Below, in pieces: positions 8,672-16,362 of a stretch of 38,234 nucleotides of DNA (position 1 is its first letter; every line of letters begins with the position of its first letter). The position numbers were made by a program, and so were the translations under genes. The notes under the pieces are model-generated. The model did not search any database. It was not told the DNA's origin and saw only the letters and a program-made list of their open reading frames with translations. The stretch spans positions 1 through 38,234 of the forward strand of contig JAUHYK010000042.1 in NCBI GenBank assembly GCA_030426465.1. The letters run 5' to 3'. This DNA is from Alphaproteobacteria bacterium. Its GTDB lineage: Bacteria; Pseudomonadota; Alphaproteobacteria; Caulobacterales; Parvularculaceae.

Positions 8672-11146
8672 ATGAGATTACAGATTATACTGCGGCGGGC
8701 TTTACTTGCTACCGTCTTCACATCAATTGCGTCTACTATTCCAACGCGGGCAGCTGCCGAAGATGTAACCATCTATCGGGACAAGATGGGCGTGCCGCAC
8801 GTCTACGGCGATACAGCCGCAGCCATATATTACGGAGCCTCATATGCCATGGCGCAAGACCGCATGGCGGAAGGCGAAATGTACATGCGCAGCACACTAG
8901 GGCGACTATCGGAAATTCTCGGTCCAGATTATGTAGAGGTGGATCGAGAAGCGCGTCTGCGCCTCACCACAAAGTCCGATATTCAAGCACAATTTAAACG
9001 ATTGAAACCTGAATACCAGAAAATACTCAAGGCGATGCATGAGGGGTGGAACACCTACATTCATGAAACACGCAACGATCCCGCTAAAGTGCCATACGAG
9101 TATGTTGAATGGGGTATACAGCCCACCGAATGGACGCTGTGGGAATTTCTTGCCGTTATGGGCGGCCTGCAACGCGGGTATGGAAGCGGCGGCGGCGGTC
9201 ACGAACTCGTCAATCTTGCATTCTACCGCGATCTTGAAAAACAGTTTGGCGCAGAAACAGCGCAGATTATCTTTAATGACGTTGTTCCACTGAATGACCC
9301 TGACGCAGTTCCGATCATACCTGACGAGGATCGCCACGCGGCACTGACTTCGTCGCGCGCGCCCCAATTCGCCGCACAATCAGCACTTCCCGTAGATCGA
9401 ATTATCGCAGCCAAAAGCGCCGCCCCAGACGCTTCCCGCGCCCTTGGTCGCACTGTAACAAGCAGAGCACCTGGAGCCAGTCGTGTCTTTATGGTAGGCG
9501 CTTCAAAATCCGTAACAGGCAATCCAATCATGCTGCACGCAACAGCAGATGGGCCCGATATTCATATATCAGGTGCTGGATTCAATGCTGCTGGATTCGT
9601 TTTACCGCCAATGTGCCCCATCATTATGGGACGCACGCAAACGAACGCTTTCACCTTTACTACTGGCGAAAGCGATCTTGTTGATATTTACGCGGAACAG
9701 CTAAACCCGAAAAACAGGCGCGAATATAAATTTAATGGACGCTGGAAAAAGATGAACGTCCGTGAAGAAACCATCATCGTCAAGGGCGCGGAAAAAGTTA
9801 TATTCGAGATCGAGACCACTATTCACGGCCCGGTCGTCGCACGCGACGATGGCGCTTATGTCGCATACTCTGAAAAGAACGCGGTTGCCGGTAGCGAGCT
9901 CGCAGGGCTCAGCGCAATGATCGAACTCAATCGAGCGCATGATCTCAAATCCTATAAAAAAGCCGCCGAGGCAATGCCATATAACTTCAATGTGAATTAT
10001 GCCGGCATCGACGGACACATCGCACTTTTCCATTCGGGTTCACTCCCAATTCGCCCCGAAACGATCGACCCTCGGCTGCCGACTCCAGGGAACGGTGAAT
10101 ATGAATGGCGCGGCTTCCTGGATCCGGAAGATCATCCTTTTGTCGTCGACCCTAAGCAGGGTTTTATTCATGCGTGGAATAACAAAGTCACGTCGGACAG
10201 CCATTACGGCGACACCTCGCGCTATGGAAGGAGCGGGCGCACTTGGCTAGGCGTCAAACTTGGCAATGAGATGGATAAAGTTACGCGCGAGGATGTTCAG
10301 GACTTCCATCGCCAGATGGGCCGCAGCGCTGGCGCAGCTGACCTTACAGTCACTAATCCGAAGCTTTTCACGCCATACCTCAAAAAAGCAGTCGCGGGAG
10401 ACAAGGAACTCGAAAAAGTAGTCGACACGATGCACGACTGGAACGGCATATATGAAGACCTTAATGAGGATGGTTACTACGACAATGCAGGCCTGACGAT
10501 TTATCGAGAATGGATTGACATCGCCCAGAAGAAAATCATCGGCGACGATATCGGGGAGTGGTGGCGTAAAATCGATGAGCAGAATTATATCAAATATCGC
10601 ACAGACGTGGTTTTGCGGGCGATTGAGGGCGATGACGCCGGAGCGCCAATGAAATATGACTGGTTCAATGGCGAAGATCCAAATGCAGTTCTAAAAGAAA
10701 CAATCAGGCAAGCCGCACAAAGCCTAGCGGAACGCTATGGATCGGCAGATCCGGACAAGTGGCGCCACCACGTCTTTTATCGCTACTACAACGCTAACGC
10801 GGCAAAAGATAACCCGGATAAACCGTCTTTCAATGCGCCGCATAATTCTACAGCTGGCAGGTTGGGCTTGCAGCCGGCTTATGTGGCAGCAAACCTCTCG
10901 GAGTCATGGAACATGTTAGTTGAGCTCAAGCCCGAGGACACTCATCTCTATGATTCAACCCCGACAGGCGGACAAAACATGTTTATTGACCAGCACGGTA
11001 AAGGCAATCCCAACATAGCAGATCAGGTAATGTTGCACGCCAACTTTGAGTTCAAAGCAGTAGCAATAGAAAAAGATGCTGTTGTTAAAGACGCAGTATC
11101 TAAACAAATTGTCGCACTGCCGGATAGTCTTGGGGAGAGCCGCTGA
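8672..11146 (+). CDS. Penicillin acylase family protein (secreted N-terminal-nucleophile amidase)
   Basis: The 824-residue precursor has a signal peptide (cleavage around ATRAAAED, residues 24-30). The alpha part carries IYRDKMGVPHVYGDTAAAIYYGASYAMAQDRM, characteristic of penicillin/AHL acylases. The expected self-cleavage site is APGASRVF with Ser270 as the new N-terminal nucleophile, followed by VGASKSVTGNPIML. The usual SNxW is SRVF here, so substrate preference may differ from classical acylases. Later the beta-chain segment YNFNVNYAGIDGHI corresponds to the oxyanion region. The family removes acyl chains from amides such as penicillins, acyl-homoserine lactones or N-acyl amino acids in the periplasm. 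A GGGAG ribosome site precedes the ATG. It sits downstream of the receptor, across a terminator. Quorum quenching is possible but not shown. Confidence 0.9.
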   Translation: MRLQIILRRALLATVFTSIASTIPTRAAAEDVTIYRDKMGVPHVYGDTAAAIYYGASYAMAQDRMAEGEMYMRSTLGRLSEILGPDYVEVDREARLRLTTKSDIQAQFKRLKPEYQKILKAMHEGWNTYIHETRNDPAKVPYEYVEWGIQPTEWTLWEFLAVMGGLQRGYGSGGGGHELVNLAFYRDLEKQFGAETAQIIFNDVVPLNDPDAVPIIPDEDRHAALTSSRAPQFAAQSALPVDRIIAAKSAAPDASRALGRTVTSRAPGASRVFMVGASKSVTGNPIMLHATADGPDIHISGAGFNAAGFVLPPMCPIIMGRTQTNAFTFTTGESDLVDIYAEQLNPKNRREYKFNGRWKKMNVREETIIVKGAEKVIFEIETTIHGPVVARDDGAYVAYSEKNAVAGSELAGLSAMIELNRAHDLKSYKKAAEAMPYNFNVNYAGIDGHIALFHSGSLPIRPETIDPRLPTPGNGEYEWRGFLDPEDHPFVVDPKQGFIHAWNNKVTSDSHYGDTSRYGRSGRTWLGVKLGNEMDKVTREDVQDFHRQMGRSAGAADLTVTNPKLFTPYLKKAVAGDKELEKVVDTMHDWNGIYEDLNEDGYYDNAGLTIYREWIDIAQKKIIGDDIGEWWRKIDEQNYIKYRTDVVLRAIEGDDAGAPMKYDWFNGEDPNAVLKETIRQAAQSLAERYGSADPDKWRHHVFYRYYNANAAKDNPDKPSFNAPHNSTAGRLGLQPAYVAANLSESWNMLVELKPEDTHLYDSTPTGGQNMFIDQHGKGNPNIADQVMLHANFEFKAVAIEKDAVVKDAVSKQIVALPDSLGESR

Positions 11147-11337
11147 ACGGAGGCGCCGCTTTTCAGCTATTCCTTGGCAGGGTGGCGATTGGATTCCCAG
11201 TAGGGAACGGACTCCAAACACATAAAGCAGGGGGCGTTCGACAATACAACTATTGAAGAACGCCCACTATGTTCCTTACCCCAAGGAACAAGGCAAATCA
11301 GAATGGCGCATAGCGCATCTTATTGAGCGAGACCTTT

Positions 11338-11606
11338 CAGGGCGCTTCCTCCTCGATGGTCACGGCTCTAGCGTTGATCGTCGAAGGTCCCAGCTTATCC
11401 GCCCTCCAGGTCGGGACAAGCCCCATTTCATCTGTTCGATGCGCCGGTCGCCGTCGCGTTCCGATCAAATGAGGACGTCATGGGGCGGCGCAGTGTTCCA
11501 GTTGGGCTAAAAATTTCTCCCCGGCGGCTCGCCCTTGAGGTCGAGCAGCTTACGATATTCTTCCTAGGTGAGAGAAGCCGAAAACGCTCAGCTAATGACC
11601 CCACAT
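11338..11606 (-). pseudogene. Decayed SRAP (YedK/HMCES-type) gene
   Basis: Reading the minus strand in three frames recovers a colinear SRAP-domain N-terminus: FRLLSPR, then EEYRKLLDLKGEPPGRNF, then PNWNTAPPHDVLI, SERDGDRRIEQMKWGL, then VPTWRADKLGPSTINARA. These match the SRAP pattern PxxNIAPTQ...MxWGLVPxW...INARAE. Lesions are two frameshifts (near 11565 and a missing G in a GGGG run near 11425), TAG at 11507-11509, TGA at 11465-11467 and TGA at 11338. The Cys2 nucleophile context (MCGRF) is lost. SRAP proteins crosslink abasic sites in single-stranded DNA. This copy cannot work and marks a degraded region beside the IS element. Confidence 0.8.
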
Positions 11607-11979
11607 TAAAAGCATGGAAAAGCTGACGTTCAGCCTCAAAGTCGTCATTGACAGCCTCCTCTGGCGAGCCGCACCTCTCATCGCGCAAACAATCATCAGC
11701 CTTGCCATCGTCGCCACGCCCGTCCCGCCGCGCTATGTCGGGATGATGTCCGTTTTGCTCGCCGTCTATTTCCTCGCGGCGCAGCAGAACGCCAACCGCT
11801 TTCACGACGCGGCGCGCGTTTCGGAGGATAACTCATTGTCTGCGATTTGGTGCTGCTTCAGGCCTATGCGTTCCGTCTTGCCTTTCCCTTTGGAAGTCTG
11901 CCTTCATCATTGGCCTGACCCATCGAGGTGCACCGAGCGATTTGTTAGCCTCGGCGGGTTGTGAAGCGCTTGGGAAAGG
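11607..11979. other. Gene-free stretch left of the IS element
   Basis: Open frames exist on both strands but none resembles a known family. The plus-strand frame 11614-11964 has a hydrophobic segment but no convincing ribosome site and changes character after about 11840. Probably remnant DNA between the decayed SRAP gene and the insertion sequence. Confidence 0.45.
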
Positions 11980-12005
11980 TGGTCCAGGGTCAGCGTTATT
12001 TTCCG
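11980..12005 (+). repeat. IS3 element terminal inverted repeat (orfB end)
   Basis: TGGTCCAGGGTCAGCGTTAT followed by TTTCCG. It pairs with the inverted copy at 13146-13172, with four substitutions and one gap. Confidence 0.75.
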
Positions 12006-12841
12006 ACTGCTGATTTTTCCATTGTGTCCCTGCAATTCCTTGCTTGTAAAGCATATTCCGAAGGGGCGATGCCGCCAAGGGCCATGTGAGGCCGGCCCTC
12101 ATTATAATCGCGTCTCCAGGCTTCAATTTCCCGCTTCGATTCGGCCAGCGTTTCGAACCAGTGCAGATTCAGGCACTCGTCACGTAGCGAGCCGTTAAAC
12201 GACTCGATATGCGCATTATCCGTCGGCGTAGCAGGCTTGGAGAAGTCCATTCGGACCTTGTTGTGGTAGGCCCACAGGTCCACCATCTAACCTGTAAACT
12301 CGGCGCCATTGTCGCAGAACAGCGCTTTGGGCGCGCCTCGAAAGCGAGCGAGCCAGTTCAAAACCTCGACCACATTCTCCCCTCGCAGCCGATAGCCGAC
12401 CTCGATCGCCAAACATTCGCGGGTGTAGACATCGATAATGGTGAGCGCCCGGATTTTCTGACCGTTCGAAAGCTGATCATGAACGAAGTCGAGGCTCCAG
12501 GCCTCGTTGAGTGTTTTTGGCTGGCATCGCGCCTCGCGATGAGCCGCCATCTTACGGCGTCGTGGACGCTTTGTTTTAAGGACTAAACACTCTTCGCGGT
12601 AGACCCGGTAGACTCTGTTGCGGCCGATCTTCCAGCCTTCGCGCTTCAGCATGATGTGGACCCTTCGATAGCCATACCGTATGCGCGTCGCCACGATCTC
12701 ATGCATGCGTTGGCGCAGTTCGATTAGTGGGTCGCTGACCATTTTCTTCCGCTGGGTCGATCGATGCTGGCGCGTCACCTGGCAGGCCTTGCGCTCGCTG
12801 TAGCCGTGCGACGCTACGATATAGGCTACAATTTCCTTCAT
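11996..12841 (-). pseudogene. IS3-family transposase orfB, interrupted by in-frame amber codon
   Basis: The full reading frame would encode about 281 residues of an rve/DDE transposase. Visible parts are the HTH_21 segment (RIRYGYRRVHIMLKREGW), the first catalytic Asp in SLDFVHDQ, the second in LFCDNGAEFTG and the glutamate in NAHIESFNGSLRDECL. A single TAG at 12287-12289 splits the frame between the second Asp and the Glu; most relatives have a sense codon here and CAG to TAG is the simplest change. Without readthrough the product lacks the last catalytic residue. The orfB ATG overlaps the orfA stop, and the frame is reached by -1 frameshifting at 12859-12865. Confidence 0.85.
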
Positions 12842-13119
12842 GAGCGCTGGCCGGAGAACTTTTTTGACAGAACATCCTGAAGGACGGATTTGTCGAGGCT
12901 TAACTCCGCAACGAGCTTCTTCAACCGGGTGTTTTCCTCAAGGACCTGTTTCAGCTCCCGGACCTGGTCGCTTTCAAGTCCGGCGTACTGCTTCTTCCAC
13001 CGATAATACGTTTGCTCGGTGATCCCGGCATGCCGAATCAGGTCGGCAACCGGCGTTCCCATCTCAGCCTTCTTCAAGATGCCGACGATCTGTTCGACTG
13101 AGTATCTCTTCCGCTTCAC
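12838..13119 (-). CDS. IS3-family transposase orfA (helix-turn-helix protein)
   Basis: This 93-residue protein begins KRKRYSVEQIVGILKKAEMG and carries VADLIRHAGITEQTYYRWKKQYAG, the HTH_Tnp_1 domain that binds IS ends. A leucine-rich coiled segment follows (ELKQVLEENTRLKKLVAELSLDKSVLQDVL), used for multimerisation. The gene is intact. Near its 3' end, codons 85-87 (TCA AAA AAG) form a canonical slippery site leading into orfB, so both OrfA alone and an OrfAB fusion are expected in an active copy. Confidence 0.9.
   Translation of the reverse strand: MKRKRYSVEQIVGILKKAEMGTPVADLIRHAGITEQTYYRWKKQYAGLESDQVRELKQVLEENTRLKKLVAELSLDKSVLQDVLSKKFSGQRS
12859..12865 (-). other. A-AAA-AAG programmed -1 frameshift site
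   Basis: On the minus strand the heptamer AAAAAAG lies in the correct phase of orfA (codons Lys86 and Lys87). A -1 slip continues as GTT CTC CGG CCA GCG CTC ATG, entering the orfB frame through its ATG. This is the standard IS3-family mechanism for making the OrfAB transposase. Confidence 0.82.
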
Positions 13120-13145
13120 GGCGATCTCCTTCTCGAGATTTTCGC

Positions 13146-13172
13146 CGGAAAACTAACAATGAGTCTGGACCA
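13146..13172 (-). repeat. IS3 element terminal inverted repeat (orfA end)
   Basis: The minus strand starts TGGTCCAGACTCATTGTTAG and continues TTTTCCG. It pairs with 11980-12005. Confidence 0.75.
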
Positions 13173-13341
13173 TTTTCACAATGTCACCTCAATTACGAAA
13201 GATGTGAAGCGCGCAGATCGGGTAGCAGCGGCATTGCGCGCCGGTCACATCTGGGTAAATGGGCCGCACGTGTGTTTCCCGAAACATCTTGGGGCGGATT
13301 TAAAACGCAGGGCAAAAATCCGCTTCTCCACAACTCTCTGA
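13173..13341 (+). pseudogene. C-terminal remnant of an aldehyde dehydrogenase gene
   Basis: The plus-strand frame entering from the IS end reads TKDVKRADRVAAALRAGHIW followed by VNGPH and a proline-rich stretch. This is the conserved region of the ALDH superfamily just before the C-terminal (G)GxKxSGxGRE motif, normally about residues 420-460. Everything upstream (Rossmann fold, Glu and Cys active-site residues) is missing and the reading frame loses similarity after about 13300. The IS element occupies the position of the lost 5' part, so truncation by insertion plus deletion is likely. Confidence 0.72.
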
Positions 13342-13551
13342 GCATCGTGTTCGAAAAACTCGATTTTCTCCGCACTGGCTAACTTCAATCCCAGCCGACG
13401 TCATTTCTTACGACACAAAACCGACATGGATCAATATAGAAGTGACGCTCTAATAAATGAAACTGCTTTTTGAACAAGTAAGAGAGCTTTAGTTGGCAAG
13501 GACAAATACATCACCTATCAGATATGTATCCAGAAGCACGTCTAATGCCCG

Positions 13552-14517
13552 TCATGATCGCAAAACGCGTCGCTCCGTCACGATGAAATCCATCGGAATG
13601 TCATGAGGCTGAGGATAGATTGACTCTATGGACGCCACTTCATAACCGACGCCGATCACGCGCGGCTTATCTGCGAAGCTCGCAAGCGTCCGATCAAAAT
13701 AACCGCCGCCATAGCCGAGACGGTAACAATCTGGATCGAACCCGACGACTGGCGCCAGCATGATTTCAGGCGCAACCGCCCTTGCTGACGCCGAAGGCAC
13801 GGGAATGCCCCACACGCCGCGCTCCAAAGGCTCGCCCGGCGACCAGGCGCGAAACGCCAAAGGTTCGCCTTTCGCCACAACCACAGGCAAGGCCGCAGCG
13901 GCGCCGGTATTCGCGATGTCCTCCATAAAGGCGCGCAAATCCGGTTCGCCGCGTATCGGCCAGTAGAAACTGATGAGCCGCCCACCCACCTCTCCGATCA
14001 CGCTTTTCAATTGCGCCGCAATGTCCTCAGAACACCGTCGCCGGTTCGCCAGTGACATTTCCGTTCGCAAGGAGATCAGCCGCATCCGCTCCTTTTTACG
14101 CCATTGCGCAACATTATGCGTTGCATCCCCGCCAAGGTCGGAATAGGCGGTTTCGGCGGCGCCAAGGAAACATGGCGACGAGGCGGGCTCATTCACAGGC
14201 CGGTCGCTGTCAGCCGGCGGCGCGTTCGAGGGTGCGCGATAGAATTCGACTTGAAAGCGCACCGGCCCAACCAGGTCGATGCGATGCGGCTCGGCAGGCG
14301 CGATGACGCCGTATGTTAAAGGAGTGATGCGCTTGCGCACCGGCGAGTTTCCCAGCGTGACATAGTCAAGCTCACCGTCAAGCACGACAAGCTTGCCCCA
14401 GACGCCAGGCTTCGTATCGTGGACAGAGGTGAGTTTCGCCGGCGCGGTTTTTTCCGTAAAGACCGGCGTTTGCGAATATCCAATGAGATTTTCGGGGAGG
14501 TCTTTATGATCGGACAT
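13552..14517 (-). CDS. DUF1971 (TehB-like) domain fused to 5-formyltetrahydrofolate cyclo-ligase
   Basis: The protein has 321 residues in two parts. Residues 1-95 (LPENLIGYSQTPVFTEKTAP, TKPGVWGKLVVLDGELDYVT, PHRIDLVGPVRFQVEFY) match DUF1971, a small cupin-like domain found alone or attached to tellurite-resistance proteins. Residues about 138-318 match 5-formyl-THF cyclo-ligase, with RKKERMRLISLR at its start, GRLISFYWPIRGEPDL, and the signature GYGGGYFDRTLA. This enzyme uses ATP to convert 5-formyl-THF to 5,10-methenyl-THF. It is the third gene after nsrR and the truncated haemoglobin (51 bp gap), so it is probably induced by nitric oxide. DUF1971 proteins occur in other nitrosative-stress operons, so the fusion may link one-carbon repair to that response (inference). 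It need not be the housekeeping ygfA-type enzyme. Confidence 0.87.
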   Translation of the reverse strand: MSDHKDLPENLIGYSQTPVFTEKTAPAKLTSVHDTKPGVWGKLVVLDGELDYVTLGNSPVRKRITPLTYGVIAPAEPHRIDLVGPVRFQVEFYRAPSNAPPADSDRPVNEPASSPCFLGAAETAYSDLGGDATHNVAQWRKKERMRLISLRTEMSLANRRRCSEDIAAQLKSVIGEVGGRLISFYWPIRGEPDLRAFMEDIANTGAAAALPVVVAKGEPLAFRAWSPGEPLERGVWGIPVPSASARAVAPEIMLAPVVGFDPDCYRLGYGGGYFDRTLASFADKPRVIGVGYEVASIESIYPQPHDIPMDFIVTERRVLRS

Positions 14518-14568
14518 GGGTCAATCCAACTTCCAAGCCGACGATGTGCATGACAGCCCACATGGCGC

Positions 14569-15027
14569 TCATGATACGCTCTCCGGCTTTTCAAGCCCGG
14601 GCGCCCCGAACATCGCAAGCTGCACGCTCTGCGCGATGCGTTCAGCGCGTTCCATAAAATACACGATCGCCTCGCGGCTCGGCGCCGTTTCTTCCAGGGG
14701 CTGACGGAAGAGCGCGAGCCAGATATTGAAATGCCAAGGCCGTACACTTGAAAGTTTCTGGTGGGCGGGAACCGGCTTGCCGGAATAGGCGCCGGTATTA
14801 AGCGCGACAGCGCTCCAGAATTGTTTCATCTTGGCGAGATGCGGCGGCCAGTTATCGCCAATGGCTTCCTCGAATATGGGTCCGATCAGATCATGGGCGC
14901 GGATCCGCCCGTAAAACGTATCGACAAGCGTCGAAATATAAGCTTCCGTAACACCAATCGAATGCGCATGCGCCTGTATGTCGGCGCGCCGTTCTTCGGC
15001 GCTCGCGTGATACTGACGCTCCATCAC
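14569..15027 (-). CDS. Group III truncated haemoglobin
   Basis: This 152-residue protein has a 2-on-2 globin fold of group III: TLVDTFYGRIRAHDLIGPIF carries the B10 tyrosine (Tyr39), MKQFWSAVALNTGAYSGKP covers the E helix, and the proximal heme ligand is His99 in RPWHFNIWLALF. Group III truncated globins bind oxygen and nitric oxide and are thought to aid NO or peroxide handling. The gene overlaps nsrR by 4 bp (ATGA), showing translational coupling. The operon context strongly supports a role in NO detoxification. A short tail after the globin fold (GAPGLEKPESVS) has no assigned role. Confidence 0.93.
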   Translation of the reverse strand: MMERQYHASAEERRADIQAHAHSIGVTEAYISTLVDTFYGRIRAHDLIGPIFEEAIGDNWPPHLAKMKQFWSAVALNTGAYSGKPVPAHQKLSSVRPWHFNIWLALFRQPLEETAPSREAIVYFMERAERIAQSVQLAMFGAPGLEKPESVS

Positions 15028-15464
15028 GCCGCCTCCGATGCGAGCAAGGTCCTAAGGCCCGGATTGCGCGCCACGAGGTTCTGGATGCTGTAGTCATCAA
15101 GCGTCGCCAGGAAGGCGCCCAGGGCTTCATGCAATACGCCTTTCAGCTTGCAGGCCGGCGTGACAAGACACTCCCCCTTGCCATTCTGAAAACACTCGAC
15201 AATCGCAAAATCGCCTTCCATACGCCGAACGACGTCGCCGACCTTTATCTCCTGCGCGGGTTTGGCAAGGCGCAGCCCTCCAGCGCGCCCGCGCACCGTT
15301 TCAACGAACCCCTCTCGCCCGAGAGCATGGGCGACTTTCATGAGATGGTTGCGTGATATGGCGTAGCGCTCGGAGACTTCTGCGATTGTGACCAGCTTGC
15401 CTCTGTTGACCGCCAGGTGCATCAGCAAACGAAGCGCATAATCGGTCTGCACATTCAGGCGCAT
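15024..15464 (-). CDS. nsrR: Rrf2-family nitric-oxide-sensing repressor NsrR
   Basis: This is a 146-residue Rrf2 winged-helix protein. The start is placed at ATG 15462-15464 because an AAGGAG site lies 7 bp before it; the open frame extends 8 codons further up, but those overlap the operator. The N-terminus MRLNVQTDYALRLLMHLAVN and the recognition region IAEVSERYAISRNHLMKVAH are typical. Three cysteines, Cys91, Cys99 and Cys105 (CFQNGKGECLVTPAC), have the C-x7-C-x5-C spacing of the NsrR iron-sulfur cluster ligands, as in Bacillus NsrR. NO damages the cluster and releases DNA. The first gene of the operon with truncated haemoglobin and the DUF1971/cyclo-ligase fusion, it is likely autoregulated by the site at 15480-15502. 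Confidence 0.92.
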   Translation of the reverse strand: MRLNVQTDYALRLLMHLAVNRGKLVTIAEVSERYAISRNHLMKVAHALGREGFVETVRGRAGGLRLAKPAQEIKVGDVVRRMEGDFAIVECFQNGKGECLVTPACKLKGVLHEALGAFLATLDDYSIQNLVARNPGLRTLLASEAA

Positions 15465-15479
15465 GCGCCATCTCCTTAT

Positions 15480-15502
15480 ATCATGCATGTTATATACATC
15501 TT
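15480..15502 (-). promoter_or_regulatory. NsrR-like operator
   Basis: The minus strand reads AAGATGTAT, five bases, ATGCATGAT. The well-known NsrR consensus is AAGATGCAT-N5-ATGCATCTT, so 15 of 18 half-site positions match. It sits just upstream of the nsrR ribosome site and covers a plausible -10 (TGTATA, 16 bp after TTGTTT). A possible extra half-site, AAAATGCAT, lies at 15524-15532. Confidence 0.75.
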
Positions 15503-15872
15503 TTGTGTCGCCGCAAACAAAATATGCATTTTAAACGCCTCTTTTATGGGCGTCGCCAGTTTCCTGACCCAATCCAATCAACGCTGCGCGCTGCAACCGC
15601 GACCCGTTTTAACTTGACATCCCAATCACTGTCGCCAATCTTACGATCCATGAGCAAAGAGACTCACATTCGCAAAACGCTTAACCGGGTGTGCCCTATC
15701 GCGGGACACTAGCCCTTGGTCAGTCGCGTCGCGCCCTGGCCAAGGCTATAGGGCGCAAGACCATTGCGATCCGACATAGTTTAAAACGCGCGACACTTTC
15801 CTGACATTTAACCCAGACGCAGCCCGCGGCGCCTTTCGCTCGTGCGCCGCTGTTTATCCTGGAGACTGTTCC
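15503..15872. other. Intergenic region between nsrR and rnk-like gene
   Basis: No gene is visible. A consensus TTGACA at 15615-15620 on the plus strand could be the -35 of the rnk-like gene, with a weak -10 near 15640. An imperfect stem (AGCCCTTGG near 15711-15719 with CCAAGGCT at 15739-15746, one bulge) may form in the leader RNA. No known riboswitch pattern was recognised. Confidence 0.45.
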
Positions 15873-16301
15873 ATGGCGCCGACAACCGGTGTGCCGGATA
15901 TTTCTATCTGTCAGTCCGACTATGAACGGCTCTCGGATGTGGCGGAGGCGTTTCTCGAGGCTCATCCCGAAGCTGCGGAGACGCTTCTTGAGGAGCTGGA
16001 CCGGGCGCAGATCGTCAGCAATTCTACGTTGCCGGCGAATGTCGTCCGCATGGGATCGATGCTGCGCTTTAAAACAGACGCCTCGGACGGACGCATAGTC
16101 ACACTCGTCTATCCGGACGAAGCAGACATCGCGAAAGGCAAAATCTCCATCATAACGCCCATCGGCGCCGCCCTGATCGGACTTTCCGCCGGTCAATCGA
16201 TTGACTGGCTCGCCCGCGACGGCGTCAAGAGACGCCTCACGATAGAAAGGGTTTGGAGCGAAGGAACTTCTCCGGCCCAACTAAAAGAAGAGGCGGAATG
16301 A
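15873..16301 (+). CDS. rnk: Rnk-type nucleoside diphosphate kinase regulator (GreA/GreB C-terminal fold)
   Basis: The protein has 142 residues. A short helical N-terminus (residues 10-50) is followed by a GreA/GreB C-terminal FKBP-like domain: VVRMGSMLRFKTDASDGRIVTLVYPDEADIAKGKISIITPIGAALIGLSAGQSIDW is almost a textbook match. Rnk proteins bind RNA polymerase near the secondary channel and affect transcription and nucleotide pools. They lack the long Gre coiled coil, consistent with the short N-terminus. A second, more divergent copy lies downstream at 16444, with a hairpin in between. Confidence 0.9.
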   Translation: MAPTTGVPDISICQSDYERLSDVAEAFLEAHPEAAETLLEELDRAQIVSNSTLPANVVRMGSMLRFKTDASDGRIVTLVYPDEADIAKGKISIITPIGAALIGLSAGQSIDWLARDGVKRRLTIERVWSEGTSPAQLKEEAE

Positions 16302-16362
16302 GACGTCCGCTCATCTTTTACAGCGCATTTCCTTCAGGAGACCGCATTCTCGCAGGAGGCTA

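Larger units (their letters stand above)
11980..13172 (-). mobile_element. IS3-family insertion sequence, about 1.19 kb, probably inactive
   Basis: It has the two-ORF IS3 layout (orfA HTH_Tnp_1, orfB DDE integrase), read on the minus strand. Imperfect terminal inverted repeats begin TGGTCCAG at both ends: 11980-12005, and the reverse complement of 13146-13172. They share TGGTCCAG, TCA, GTTA and TTTTCCG with a one-base gap. The ends agree with the TG...CA rule of IS3 elements. The flanks (AAGG on the left, TTTT on the right) show no target duplication, so rearrangement after insertion or a slightly wrong boundary is likely. orfB contains an amber codon. The left flank is a dead SRAP gene and the right flank a truncated aldehyde dehydrogenase gene. 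Confidence 0.85.

Noticed and set aside
11614-11964. 116-residue plus-strand ORF with hydrophobic segment
   Set aside because: No recognisable family, no convincing ribosome site, and it lies in decayed DNA between a pseudogene and an IS element.
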